From Gammaproteobacteria bacterium (GTDB lineage: Bacteria; Pseudomonadota; Gammaproteobacteria; Pseudomonadales; Pseudomonadaceae), in assembly GCA_023475025.1 (NCBI GenBank), contig JAMCWB010000024.1:1-36954 (forward strand): a DNA stretch of 36,954 nt, in the 5' to 3' direction. The notes beneath the pieces are model-generated. The model saw only the letters and a list, made by a program, of their open reading frames with translations. It was not told the origin of the DNA and did no database searches. Of the stretch, positions 8,431-15,791 are shown piece after piece. Every line of letters starts with the position of its first letter. Within the stretch, counting starts at the first letter, position 1. The position numbers were made by a program, and so were the translations under genes.

Positions 8431-9123
8431 CTACTCCTGTAAAAAACTTTCCAAACGGATCATCGCGGCAGAGCGCACGGTTGGGTCATCCAAGGCCCCG
8501 TTCACCAGGCCTGCCAGACCATATACAACTCGGGCTCCCCCAATAGCCACCAAGTCAACCAGGCGGGTGTCTCCCGGCTCGAAGCGCACCGTGGTTGCAG
8601 CTGGGACGTCGAGCCGGAACCCGTAGGCGGCGGCACGATCGAAGCGCAGGGCTGGATTGACCTCGAAGAAGTGATAGTGCGATCCAAGCTGAATGGGCCG
8701 GTCCGCGGTGCTTTGGACACGCAAGGTCACCGTTGGCCGATCCGTATTGATCATAACCGGCTGCTCACCCAGGCGCCAGCGGGGCCTGTGAGGCGCGCCA
8801 GGGACAGTGGATTTGCCTGGGCCGATGGGGTCGTGTATGCAAACCAGCTTTTGACCGTCCGGGAAGAAACCCTCGACCATGACAGCATCGAGGCGCTCTG
8901 ATACCCCTTCCATCACGTCGTCTTCAGTCAACAGCCCGGACGCGATCGAAACCATCTCGGTAACAGTACCTCCTCCGCGCGCACCTTCGCAGACGGTATC
9001 CGCAATAATCGCGCGTGCCTCGGGCTCGCTGAGTAAAAGGCCGCGCGCCTGGCGCGATCGCGCCAGTTCAGCAGCCTGGCGCAAAAGAAGTCGATCCACC
9101 TCACGGGGCAGTAAACGCATCAT
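8431..9123 (-). CDS. Fused urease gamma/beta subunit UreAB
   Basis: A single 230-residue polypeptide carries both small urease subunits. Residues 1-100 are UreA (gamma): [35 protein letters not shown] and [14 protein letters not shown]. Residues of about 115-225 are UreB (beta): [26 protein letters not shown] and [12 protein letters not shown]. The linker is short (about 103-115). This organisation resembles the UreA of Helicobacter, where gamma and beta are one chain, and differs from the three-gene arrangement common in pseudomonads. The start is the first of two ATGs at 9123, with AGGAAGAG just upstream. The preceding 90-base gap after urtE is the largest between genes from the nitrilase gene to ureF, but I see no clear promoter in it. 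Three bases separate it from ureC. Confidence 0.94.
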   Translation of the reverse strand: MMRLLPREVDRLLLRQAAELARSRQARGLLLSEPEARAIIADTVCEGARGGGTVTEMVSIASGLLTEDDVMEGVSERLDAVMVEGFFPDGQKLVCIHDPIGPGKSTVPGAPHRPRWRLGEQPVMINTDRPTVTLRVQSTADRPIQLGSHYHFFEVNPALRFDRAAAYGFRLDVPAATTVRFEPGDTRLVDLVAIGGARVVYGLAGLVNGALDDPTVRSAAMIRLESFLQE

Positions 9124-9213
9124 TCTCTTCCTGTCTTGGTCGGCCTGCTTGCGCCTTTAACACCGTAGTGGCCGTTTTGGAACCATAACCACATGGTCCG
9201 TCGCGAATGCCGG

Positions 9214-9921
9214 TCAAACGGCCAGGTGATCCGAGAGAGTTTGGGTCGAGACAACATCATCAACGTCCCCTTGTTCTACAATCTCGCCGAGCTTGAGCAC
9301 CATAAAGCGATTAGCGACCGACAGCGCAAAGTCGAGGTTCTGCTCCACAAGCAAGACCGCAATGCCCAGCTCATCCCGTGCTCGGATAAGGACCTCGCCC
9401 ATGCGGTCGACCATCGCAGGCTGCAACCCTTCACTGACTTCGTCAATAAGCATCAACTTTGGCTGGGCGATTAGGCCACGCGACATCAACAGCATCTTTT
9501 GCTCGCCTCCAGACAACGTTCCGGCCCGCTGTTTTAGGCGCTCGAGCATTCGGGGGAAAAGGGTTTCGAGAGAAGGCAGGCGCTCGTGGAAAAGCCGGTT
9601 CGAAGCTACGCCCAGCCGGAGATTCTCTTCGACCGTCAGATCGGGAAAAAGCGTATGCTCTTGGGGGGTATGAGCAACACCGGAGCGTGCCATCATGTGC
9701 GGTCGGATGTTCGTAACATCATCCCCGTCCAGCGAGACCGTACCGCTGAACGGACTTACGAAGCCCATGATTGTTTTCAGCAAGGTGGACTTACCCATAC
9801 CGTTCTTTCCTAGCACAACGACTATCTCGCCCTTGGAAACGCTGAGTGAAATGTTTCGCAGTACAGCAGCTGTGCCGTAACCACTGGTGAGCCCCTCGAC
9901 GCTCAGAAGCTCTTGGTTCAT
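9214..9921 (-). CDS. urtE: ABC transporter ATP-binding protein, UrtE/LivF type
   Basis: This 235-residue protein is the second ATPase of a HAAT-family (branched-chain amino acid/urea/amide) importer. Motifs in order: Walker A GKNGMGKST (about 38-46), Q-loop HTPQEHTLFPDLTVEENL, signature LSGGEQKML, Walker B LMLIDEVSEGL and the switch His replaced in the usual way for LivF proteins (LLVEQN). Length matches LivF/UrtE. The ATG overlaps the stop of the fused urtC-urtD gene by four bases (ATGA). I use urtE because of the urease and UrtA-like neighbours; sequence alone does not separate urea from amino-acid transporters. Confidence 0.87.
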   Translation of the reverse strand: MNQELLSVEGLTSGYGTAAVLRNISLSVSKGEIVVVLGKNGMGKSTLLKTIMGFVSPFSGTVSLDGDDVTNIRPHMMARSGVAHTPQEHTLFPDLTVEENLRLGVASNRLFHERLPSLETLFPRMLERLKQRAGTLSGGEQKMLLMSRGLIAQPKLMLIDEVSEGLQPAMVDRMGEVLIRARDELGIAVLLVEQNLDFALSVANRFMVLKLGEIVEQGDVDDVVSTQTLSDHLAV

Positions 9922-11711
9922 GCTACCGCCTCCTTTTGTAGGCCTGTATAGGCAGCTTTAACCAAGTCCGACGCCACTACCTCTTCAACAGTCCCTTCCA
10001 TCAAGATCGCACCTTGATGCAAAACGACCACTCGATTGCAGATAGCCCGCACGAAGTCGAGATCATGCTCTATAAGCATAATGCACAAGCCGAATTCCTT
10101 CGTCAGGCGCGTGAGCACCGCGCCGATGGCCATGCGTTCAGGCCGGGTCAAGCCTGCAGTCGGCTCGTCAAGTAGGAGTACTGAAGGCTCAGTTGCCAGC
10201 ACCATCGCCAATTCCAGTCCCCGCTTCATTCCGTGCGATAAGTTGCGCGTCTCCTCCGCTAGCATCTTATCGAGGCCCGTGGTCTTCAGAATGTCTAGCG
10301 CTGGCTGGGGAAGCGAAACGGTTTCGCGCCTGTCGAACAACTTTGCACCATCGATTCGATAACGAGCCAACTGGAGGCATTCACCGACGGTTAGAGTGTC
10401 GAATAGATTTGTATTCTGGAAACTGCGTCCCACCCCAAGTCCAACGATATCTTGGGGCGATCCCCGCGCTATTTCGGCGTTGTTGACTCGAACAGCACCG
10501 CCGGTGCGCTCGTTGCCATCACTAATGCAACGCATCAGTGTCGTCTTACCAGCCCCGTTGGGTCCAATAATTCCTAGCAGCTCAGTGCCGTGCGCATCCA
10601 AGTTCACATCACGCAGGACCTGTAAGCTCCCATAACGACGAGATACTTGGCTCAGGCATAGGGGCGGCGCATCTCCGAAAGATGCTTGCAGCATCCGGCC
10701 CGCGGGCGCCGGGTTAAGCCTGATCGCGTGAACCTCCGGGACATGCTTGGGCCTCAGCTTACGCCATAATGCGCCTATCAACGGCGCCAGCCCTCGGGGC
10801 AGGAGCACGATGACCAAAACAAAAGCGACGCCTGTCAAAAGCTTCCAGACAAAAGGCATAGCGCCGGATAGCCATGAGGAGATTGTATCGATCCCGATCG
10901 CCGCGAAGACCGGCCCCAGTAACGTGGCCCTCCCGCCAAGTGCGGTCCAGATAAGCAGCTCCGTGCCCAGCTGAAATCCTGCCATTTCGGGAGCAACAAC
11001 ATTGGAGAAAGCCGCATAGCCGAAGCCCGCTACAGACGCCACCATGCCGGCGAATACCATCAACATAGTCTTGATGCGAGAGACGGGGATACCCAGATAG
11101 GCGCTACGCTCTTCGTTCTCACGTATAGCTATGAGGACCCTGCCAAAATCGCTACGCACCAAAAGCCAGCCGGCCGTAGTCGTGAGCACCAAAAAGCCCC
11201 CTGCAATCCAGAACCAAACTTTCAAGTCCCAGTAATATGTTGGGAATCCTGAAAGCCCGCTCGATGATCCCGTAAAGCTGCCTCCTGAATATATTATCTG
11301 GGTCAGCACAATGGGCAATGCTAGCGTTATTATGGAAGAATACAGAGGGGATGAACCATGAAAGAAAGCCAGCCATCCAACAGCAACAGCAACGATTGCA
11401 GCCGTGCCAAGCGCAACAGCTAGCGCGGCAAGTGCCCATCCAGGGCCGAATCCGTAATGGGTAAAGACCAGCCCGCAGGCATAAGCTCCGATGCCAAAAA
11501 AGGCCGACTGACCGAATGTTAGAACACCCGTATAACCCCAAAGTATGTCGACAGTCATCACCACTGCCGCAACAAACAATGTACGGATCAAAATATTTGT
11601 TAGATAAACATCGAGGAAGAGCGGCGCTACAGCGATAATGGCCAAGCCTGAAAGGCACCCAATCAATGCAGCACGATGTGTGTAAGATATAGAAAGGCGA
11701 TTATCAGGCAC
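9918..11711 (-). CDS. Fused permease-ATPase, UrtC/LivM + UrtD/LivG type
   Basis: The 597-residue product joins two normally separate subunits of a HAAT-type importer. Residues 1-320 are a LivM/UrtC permease with about nine to ten hydrophobic segments and the motif DILWGYTGVLTFGQSAFFGIGAY written in family form near 54-76. Residues of about 350-590 are a LivG/UrtD ATPase: Walker A IIGPNGAGKTT, SFQNTNLFDTLTV, signature NLSHGMKRGLELAM, Walker B VLLLDEPTAGL and IEHDLDFV. The linker (about 320-345) is rich in Arg, Pro and Ala. It starts with GTG at 11711, overlapping the urtB stop as GTGCCTGA. Fusions of this type exist in some HAAT systems. It is probably the partner of UrtB and UrtE in importing the substrate bound by the UrtA-like protein. 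Confidence 0.87.
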   Translation of the reverse strand: MPDNRLSISYTHRAALIGCLSGLAIIAVAPLFLDVYLTNILIRTLFVAAVVMTVDILWGYTGVLTFGQSAFFGIGAYACGLVFTHYGFGPGWALAALAVALGTAAIVAVAVGWLAFFHGSSPLYSSIITLALPIVLTQIIYSGGSFTGSSSGLSGFPTYYWDLKVWFWIAGGFLVLTTTAGWLLVRSDFGRVLIAIRENEERSAYLGIPVSRIKTMLMVFAGMVASVAGFGYAAFSNVVAPEMAGFQLGTELLIWTALGGRATLLGPVFAAIGIDTISSWLSGAMPFVWKLLTGVAFVLVIVLLPRGLAPLIGALWRKLRPKHVPEVHAIRLNPAPAGRMLQASFGDAPPLCLSQVSRRYGSLQVLRDVNLDAHGTELLGIIGPNGAGKTTLMRCISDGNERTGGAVRVNNAEIARGSPQDIVGLGVGRSFQNTNLFDTLTVGECLQLARYRIDGAKLFDRRETVSLPQPALDILKTTGLDKMLAEETRNLSHGMKRGLELAMVLATEPSVLLLDEPTAGLTRPERMAIGAVLTRLTKEFGLCIMLIEHDLDFVRAICNRVVVLHQGAILMEGTVEEVVASDLVKAAYTGLQKEAVA

Positions 11712-12540
11712 GGCTAAACCCCTTCGGCTTTAAACGCAGAATCAGTGCAGCAAGAACAACGATAGTCATGCCGCCGAGAATGGGACTGATGTAAGTGCTG
11801 ACAAGGACCTGCGACCCACCAAGTAGCAGCGAAGCGACCAACAAGCTCGGAAACGAAACACCCGAAATCATCACTAGCATAAAGCTATTCACCAACCAAG
11901 GCAGTCCCATGTTTGGATCGACCGAGAGCAATGGGGTGATCAACGCTCCGGCTGCGCACGCTAGTCCTGCACCCAAGCCGAAAGTTATGGATCGAACATT
12001 CGCGCTATCTATACCTAAGCCCCTAGCCAGCGGTTCATTGGCAATGACTGCACGTGCATTCAATCCGAAGCGGGTGAAGCTCAACAAAGCACTAAGCGCA
12101 ACTGCCAACACTATGGCAATAGCTAGCATGGCCAGCCGATATCCAGAGTATTCACTTCCAAAAACATCTATCGTACCTAGAATCGGCGAGGGCGCGAATT
12201 GCACGCCCCGCCCGAAAGTCAATGCAAATACTTGCCCGATGACAATGCCTAGCCCCCATGTGGCCAATATCGCGTCCAACGGCCGATGATAAAGCGGCCT
12301 GATAATGGTTCGTTCAATCACCAGCCCCGCCAAGAGCCCTAAGATGGCCGCCGCCGGGACAGCGAGCCATGGGTTGAGGCCAGCAGCGCCGACAAGATAA
12401 GCTATGTATCCGCCAGCGGTCAAAAATGCTCCATGAGCAAAATTGATGAGCTTCATTACACCGAGGATGATCATGAGGCCCGTCGAAACCACGAACAAAA
12501 TTGCGGCGGTCGTCAAAATGTCAAGCGCTAAAGCCTCCAC
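11704..12540 (-). CDS. urtB: ABC transporter permease, UrtB/LivH type
   Basis: This is the first permease of the importer, 278 residues from the GTG at 12540. About eight hydrophobic stretches are visible. Family motifs include LGVMKLINFAHGAF (near 25), the segment RTIIRPLYHRP, and EPLARGLGIDSANVRSITFGLGAGLA in the second half, matching LivH/UrtB. I chose GTG at 12540 because GGGAGA lies about seven bases before it, just after the urtA stop. The frame is open to 12669, but the extra N-terminal part lies inside urtA and reads as out-of-frame sequence. The extra periplasmic domain found in some UrtB proteins is absent, so a LivH-like amide permease is an alternative. The gene overlaps the fused permease-ATPase by eight bases. 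Confidence 0.87.
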   Translation of the reverse strand: MEALALDILTTAAILFVVSTGLMIILGVMKLINFAHGAFLTAGGYIAYLVGAAGLNPWLAVPAAAILGLLAGLVIERTIIRPLYHRPLDAILATWGLGIVIGQVFALTFGRGVQFAPSPILGTIDVFGSEYSGYRLAMLAIAIVLAVALSALLSFTRFGLNARAVIANEPLARGLGIDSANVRSITFGLGAGLACAAGALITPLLSVDPNMGLPWLVNSFMLVMISGVSFPSLLVASLLLGGSQVLVSTYISPILGGMTIVVLAALILRLKPKGFSRA

Positions 12541-12553
12541 GTTGTGTCTCCCG

Positions 12554-13708
12554 TTACATGTTAGCGAATTGCGGACACTGTTCGCCCGGGTCAACTTTTG
12601 GGAACGATTCGACGAGTTGAACTGAACCATCAGCAGCGACGCGGCCCAAATACATATTGAGTGACGCATGACGTTGCTTATTCATGATGACGGAGCCGCG
12701 GGGCCCTTCCACTGTCACTTCCCCTAGCGCTTGTACAACAGCAGCAGAATCAGTCGAGCCGGCCTTTTCGACAGCCGCCGCGTACGCATATATGGCTTCG
12801 TACTGCGGCACCGACAACTCGTTCGGCGTCTCGGCGCTGCTTCCGAACTTCTTCTCGATCGCCTCGAGAAAGGCTTTATTCGCATCAGTCTCTAGGCTTG
12901 AGAGGTAAGATGCGACGATGTATATCCCCTCGGCGTTATCCCCCATGCTTTTGGCTGTGCCTTCATCAAGGGCGTAGTTACCATAGGGGATCGAGATACC
13001 TGCAGCGCGCAGCTGCCTGGTGAGCGTCACGTTTGGCGCGCCGCCGGCCGTGGACGTAATCAAGGCGTCCGGATTGGCCGAACGTAGTTGAGAAATGATT
13101 GCGGTCCAATCTGATCCATCCATGGGCAAGTACGCCTCGCCCACCACACTGCCTCCCTTACTCTCGACGTACTCTCGAGTGTACTGCAGCATGCCGCGAC
13201 CAAAGGCATAATCGCTACCAATCAGGAAAAACTTCTTGGCCTCGTACTCGGTCATAAAATGGTCGACAACCGGGGCGACCTGCTGCTCTGGCACCCAGGC
13301 ATTGATGTACATCCAAGGAGAGCATGAGCGCCCTTCGTAAAATGATGTGTAGATGAGGGGGACCCTGCCGCGATTGACGATTGGTAAGCCGGCATTTCTG
13401 GCAGCCGTAGTTTGCATTGCTACAATGCCGTCAACTTTCCGTTGAAAAACGAGACTGTCATAGGCGCGCTGAGCGCCTTGGGCTCCTGATCCGTCATCAG
13501 CAATTTCAAGCCGCAGCTGACGCCCCAAGACTCCCCCTTGCGAATTAATCTCCTCGACAGCTAACTCCGAGGCTTGGACGACCGAAGGTGCAACGACACT
13601 GTTTGCGCCGCTTAGACCTACTGGTATACCTATTTTTATAGGTTCGGCTGCATATGCTGAAGCTCCCACCGAGAGACCAATACCAAGTAAAAGTGTACGT
13701 ATTTTCAT
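12554..13708 (-). CDS. Urea/short-chain amide-type periplasmic binding protein (UrtA/AmiC-like)
   Basis: The 384-residue protein begins with a clear signal peptide (MKIRTLLLGIGLSVGASAYA, cleavage before AEP). The mature part is a type I periplasmic binding fold: IKIGIPVGLSG, AVEEINSQGGVLGR, then LIYTSFYEGRSCSPWMY, FLIGSDYAFGRGM, YLPMDGSDWTAIISQL and DALITSTAGG. The 'YEG', 'GSDY-FG' and 'DW--II' positions are those of UrtA, FmdD and AmiC, which bind urea, formamide or other short amides, rather than of leucine-binding LivK. The protein is shorter than typical UrtA (about 420-430). Its start overlaps the nitrilase gene stop as ATGA. Urea is a likely ligand given the linked urease, but a small amide or ureide is equally consistent with the linked amidohydrolases. 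Confidence 0.85.
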   Translation of the reverse strand: MKIRTLLLGIGLSVGASAYAAEPIKIGIPVGLSGANSVVAPSVVQASELAVEEINSQGGVLGRQLRLEIADDGSGAQGAQRAYDSLVFQRKVDGIVAMQTTAARNAGLPIVNRGRVPLIYTSFYEGRSCSPWMYINAWVPEQQVAPVVDHFMTEYEAKKFFLIGSDYAFGRGMLQYTREYVESKGGSVVGEAYLPMDGSDWTAIISQLRSANPDALITSTAGGAPNVTLTRQLRAAGISIPYGNYALDEGTAKSMGDNAEGIYIVASYLSSLETDANKAFLEAIEKKFGSSAETPNELSVPQYEAIYAYAAAVEKAGSTDSAAVVQALGEVTVEGPRGSVIMNKQRHASLNMYLGRVAADGSVQLVESFPKVDPGEQCPQFANM

Positions 13709-14619
13709 TGCTCTGCCTCTAACTTTGCCAGGTTAATCTGGATATCTGCGCCTAAATTCTCGCCGTATACATCTGTTCGTCTATCTGTTAGTGGGTGATT
13801 GACACTGTTCCAGCTGGGTTCGCACCTTGGGTCCATATCCACTTCCCCAATGAGGATCTTTTCTTCACTTTCAGAGCACGGCCCGGCTACAGGCCAGCCT
13901 GAACGATTGATGATTACGCTATTCCCTAAGAATCGTTGCCCACGCTCGATGCCCACCCTGTCAGCGCATGCAATGACTATCGAATTACTGTGAGCCGCGG
14001 CCATATGAAGAATGTTTGCCATTATTGGGTGGCCTGCCGGTTGCTCTGGCATGGGCACCCAGTTGGTTGGCACACATACTATCTCTGCACCTTGGCAGGC
14101 CGACAGACGAAACATCTCAGGGAACCAACCGTCGTAGCAAATAACGACACTGATCCGGCCGACTAGAGTATCGAACACGGGTAGACCACGATCGCCCGGC
14201 TCGAAATAGAGCTTCTCATCTGCCCATAGGTGTAGCTTGCGGTAAACCCCTAGCACTCCTGAAGGGTCGATGATAACTGCGCTGTTATAGAGACAATTTC
14301 CGTCGCGTTCTACTAGCCCGGCGACGATTGTCACTTCTAGCCGGCGAGCAGCTTCGACCCAGGCATTAGTAGAAGGCCCTTCAGGCACACGCTCGGATAA
14401 CGTAAGAGTTTCCTTCCGCGACTGAAATATATAGCCGGTGTTGCATAGCTCTGGCAAAACTATCAAGCGAGCGCCGTAGCCGGCAGCCTGTTCAATCAGG
14501 TCGATGCTGCGTATGACGTTGTGCTCGACCTCGCCAAACTTTGGTTCAAACTGTATGCAGGCAATTTTCAGCTTTTGCGGGCTCTGGTCTGAGCCAGAGT
14601 GACCAAGGGGACTAAGCAT
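13705..14619 (-). CDS. Nitrilase-superfamily carbon-nitrogen hydrolase
   Basis: The 304-residue product has the complete Glu-Lys-Cys triad of the nitrilase superfamily: VLPELCNTGY, YRKLHLWADEKLYFEPGD and ISVVICYDGWFPE. The surroundings resemble N-carbamoyl amino acid/putrescine amidohydrolases, beta-ureidopropionases and aliphatic amidases rather than true nitrilases, which have a different Cys environment. Substrate is undetermined. I choose the ATG at 14619: GGAGGAG lies eight bases upstream, and the family homology begins about 15 residues later at LKIACIQFEP. A longer frame to 14679 lacks such a signal. It is the first gene of the series, overlaps urtA by four bases, and lies about 170 nt below a sigma-54-type promoter. 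Co-translation with the binding protein suggests that it acts on the imported compound. Confidence 0.85.
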   Translation of the reverse strand: MLSPLGHSGSDQSPQKLKIACIQFEPKFGEVEHNVIRSIDLIEQAAGYGARLIVLPELCNTGYIFQSRKETLTLSERVPEGPSTNAWVEAARRLEVTIVAGLVERDGNCLYNSAVIIDPSGVLGVYRKLHLWADEKLYFEPGDRGLPVFDTLVGRISVVICYDGWFPEMFRLSACQGAEIVCVPTNWVPMPEQPAGHPIMANILHMAAAHSNSIVIACADRVGIERGQRFLGNSVIINRSGWPVAGPCSESEEKILIGEVDMDPRCEPSWNSVNHPLTDRRTDVYGENLGADIQINLAKLEAEQ

Positions 14620-14768
14620 CAGATCAGCTCCTCCGACCGGTCGCGCGCCGAAATAGCGCACTACAAAACCAGAACACAACCGCTACCGCTTCATAAGGGA
14701 TAATTGATTTCCGGGACGATCACTGAATATCTCGCCAACCGATATATCAAAAGAATCAAAACGGATAG

Positions 14769-15014
14769 CTGCGCGTTCCTGAACACAAGCAAAGGGCGTG
14801 CCACCCTGGTAAGCGAATTAAACATCCTTGGATTTCGGGGCCTTTACGCCTGAAAGTAGAGGAAACGATAGGCTGTTTCGATTGCGCCTTCCTCGGTGGC
14901 CGCGCCGATTTAGGTCAAGCGACGCACCGCAGTGGCACATTGATGGGCAACGTTGCGTTCGAAAGATGCACGGCGTACGACCTCTACCGCATCTTGCGCG
15001 AGGAGCTGGGCTAA
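14769..15014 (+). pseudogene. Protein-like remnant of unknown identity
   Basis: This frame is open from just after a TAG at 14766 to a TAA at 15012. It has no good start codon. The second half reads as a plausible protein end, with GCFDCAFLGGRADLGQATH followed by CTAYDLYRILREELG. The first part overlaps the sigma-54 promoter and is less convincing. I do not recognise the family. Because an allE-like remnant on the same strand follows within 80 bases, I suspect both are leftovers of one former plus-strand catabolic gene cluster. Confidence 0.35.
14788..14803 (-). promoter_or_regulatory. Sigma-54 (RpoN) -24/-12 promoter of the nitrilase-urt-ure series
   Basis: On the minus strand 14803 to 14788 reads TGGCACGCCCTTTGCT. 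This matches every specified position of the RpoN consensus TGGCAC-R-N4-TTGC-W. Transcription would start near 14776-14780 and run into the nitrilase gene with a leader of about 155-160 nt. Genes for urea and amide use in pseudomonads are commonly under NtrC/RpoN nitrogen control, so the placement fits. A weak NtrC-like half-site (GCACC, 14924-14928) lies about 120 bp upstream; its partner half is poor. Confidence 0.75.
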
Positions 15015-15088
15015 CGGCAGCGCCGTCGCCGATTCTCCTTTCTTAGGGCATTCAAAGGCATCCCACCCTACCGGGCAGGAAGTTGACG

Positions 15089-15276
15089 ATGTTTACATGC
15101 ATGCTCCCCTTTGCCGAAATCCATGGAATGGAGCACGGCCTGTACGAGTTGGAAGGCAAGGCGGTGTACCCGCTGAACAAGTATTGGGTCGAGCTGGAGG
15201 CCGGCGACTATATGTGGCTGCGCGTCTTCTGTCCGATGCGAACCGGCATATGAGACTGCCGACCTACGGCAGCTGA
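15089..15276 (+). pseudogene. C-terminal remnant of (S)-ureidoglycine aminohydrolase (AllE-like cupin)
   Basis: The frame from 15089 encodes FAEIHGMEHGLYELEGKAV and then YWVELEAGDYMWLRVFCP. This is the C-terminal cupin domain of AllE/UGlyAH, which converts ureidoglycine to ureidoglycolate and ammonia in allantoin breakdown. At 15235 the homology jumps frame: the codons from 15235 to 15276 read DANRHMRLPTYGS and stop, matching the usual protein end ('--VNRHM-L'). The roughly 15-20 residues expected between FCP and this end are missing, so a small frame-changing deletion has occurred. The N-terminal domain is also absent or scrambled. The gene is dead, but it shows that this locus once carried a ureide pathway gene. 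Assignment is from remembered family sequence. Confidence 0.6.
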
Positions 15277-15580
15277 CAGGAACAAGCTTTGCAATGCATG
15301 ACTGAACACTCAAAGTCGATGAACATCTCAACCGCTTGAGGAATATAGAACGTCTACGCAGTCATCAGCCTGAAATCGGTTGAGGGACCCAGTGTAGTGA
15401 CCAGAATTTCTTGCACCCTACCTAATCTGGTATTCTTGAAGCGTGAAATCACCGTCAGCTGCAAGCAAAAAGAGCTTGTATCCAGACGTGTATCCAACCA
15501 CTTTTATAACAGAGATTTTCTGATGAATATCATAGACTTGGCTAACGGGTTCAAACGCCCCCGGCCCAACAAACAAGCCC

Positions 15581-15618
15581 CCCCCTGAAAGCGCCAGCGC
15601 CTTCAGGGGGCCTTCTTT
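15581..15618 (+). terminator. Rho-independent terminator
   Basis: CCCCCTGAAaGCGC and GCGCcTTCAGGGGG form a 14-bp stem with one mismatch, followed by CCTTCTTT. The stem is very GC-rich and the T-run is moderate. It marks the boundary between the accessory segment and the chromosomal part beginning with mltD. Its parent gene is no longer recognisable. Confidence 0.7.
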
Positions 15619-15791
15619 GCCTGTCGATAACCCGCTCGAACGCAGCTGAACGCAATACAGAAAGCAACAGCCCCAGCAAAAGCTATGGCTTAGCCACGCT
15701 AAGCGACTATCCCTACTGGCCTACCGATTGGCTCCCATCCTCAGACGGGGTATGCTCAGGCGCATCGTTACCTTGTGAGTCGCATTCATCC

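Larger units (their letters stand above)
14635..15580. other. Non-coding and decayed region upstream of the urease series
   Basis: No intact gene is seen over about 950 bases. It holds the leader and sigma-54 promoter of the minus-strand series, a protein-like remnant ending at 15014, and an allE-like remnant at 15089-15276. The stretch 15277-15580 is AT-richer and has no ORF I can support. A short frame ending at 15588 (last residues NKQAPP) runs into the terminator and looks accidental. I see no tRNA and no integrase in this region. Confidence 0.6.

Noticed and set aside
12541..12669. N-terminal extension of urtB
   Set aside because: It runs backwards into urtA and is hydrophilic; the GTG at 12540 has a ribosome-binding site and begins at the expected first membrane segment.
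14924..14937. NtrC binding site upstream of the sigma-54 promoter
   Set aside because: GCACC is present but the opposite half (GGCAC instead of GGTGC) does not match well. I keep it only as a weak half-site.
15540..15575. tRNA-like GGGTTCAAACGCCCC segment
   Set aside because: It resembles a T-arm, but no acceptor, D or anticodon arm can be built around it, and no CCA end follows.
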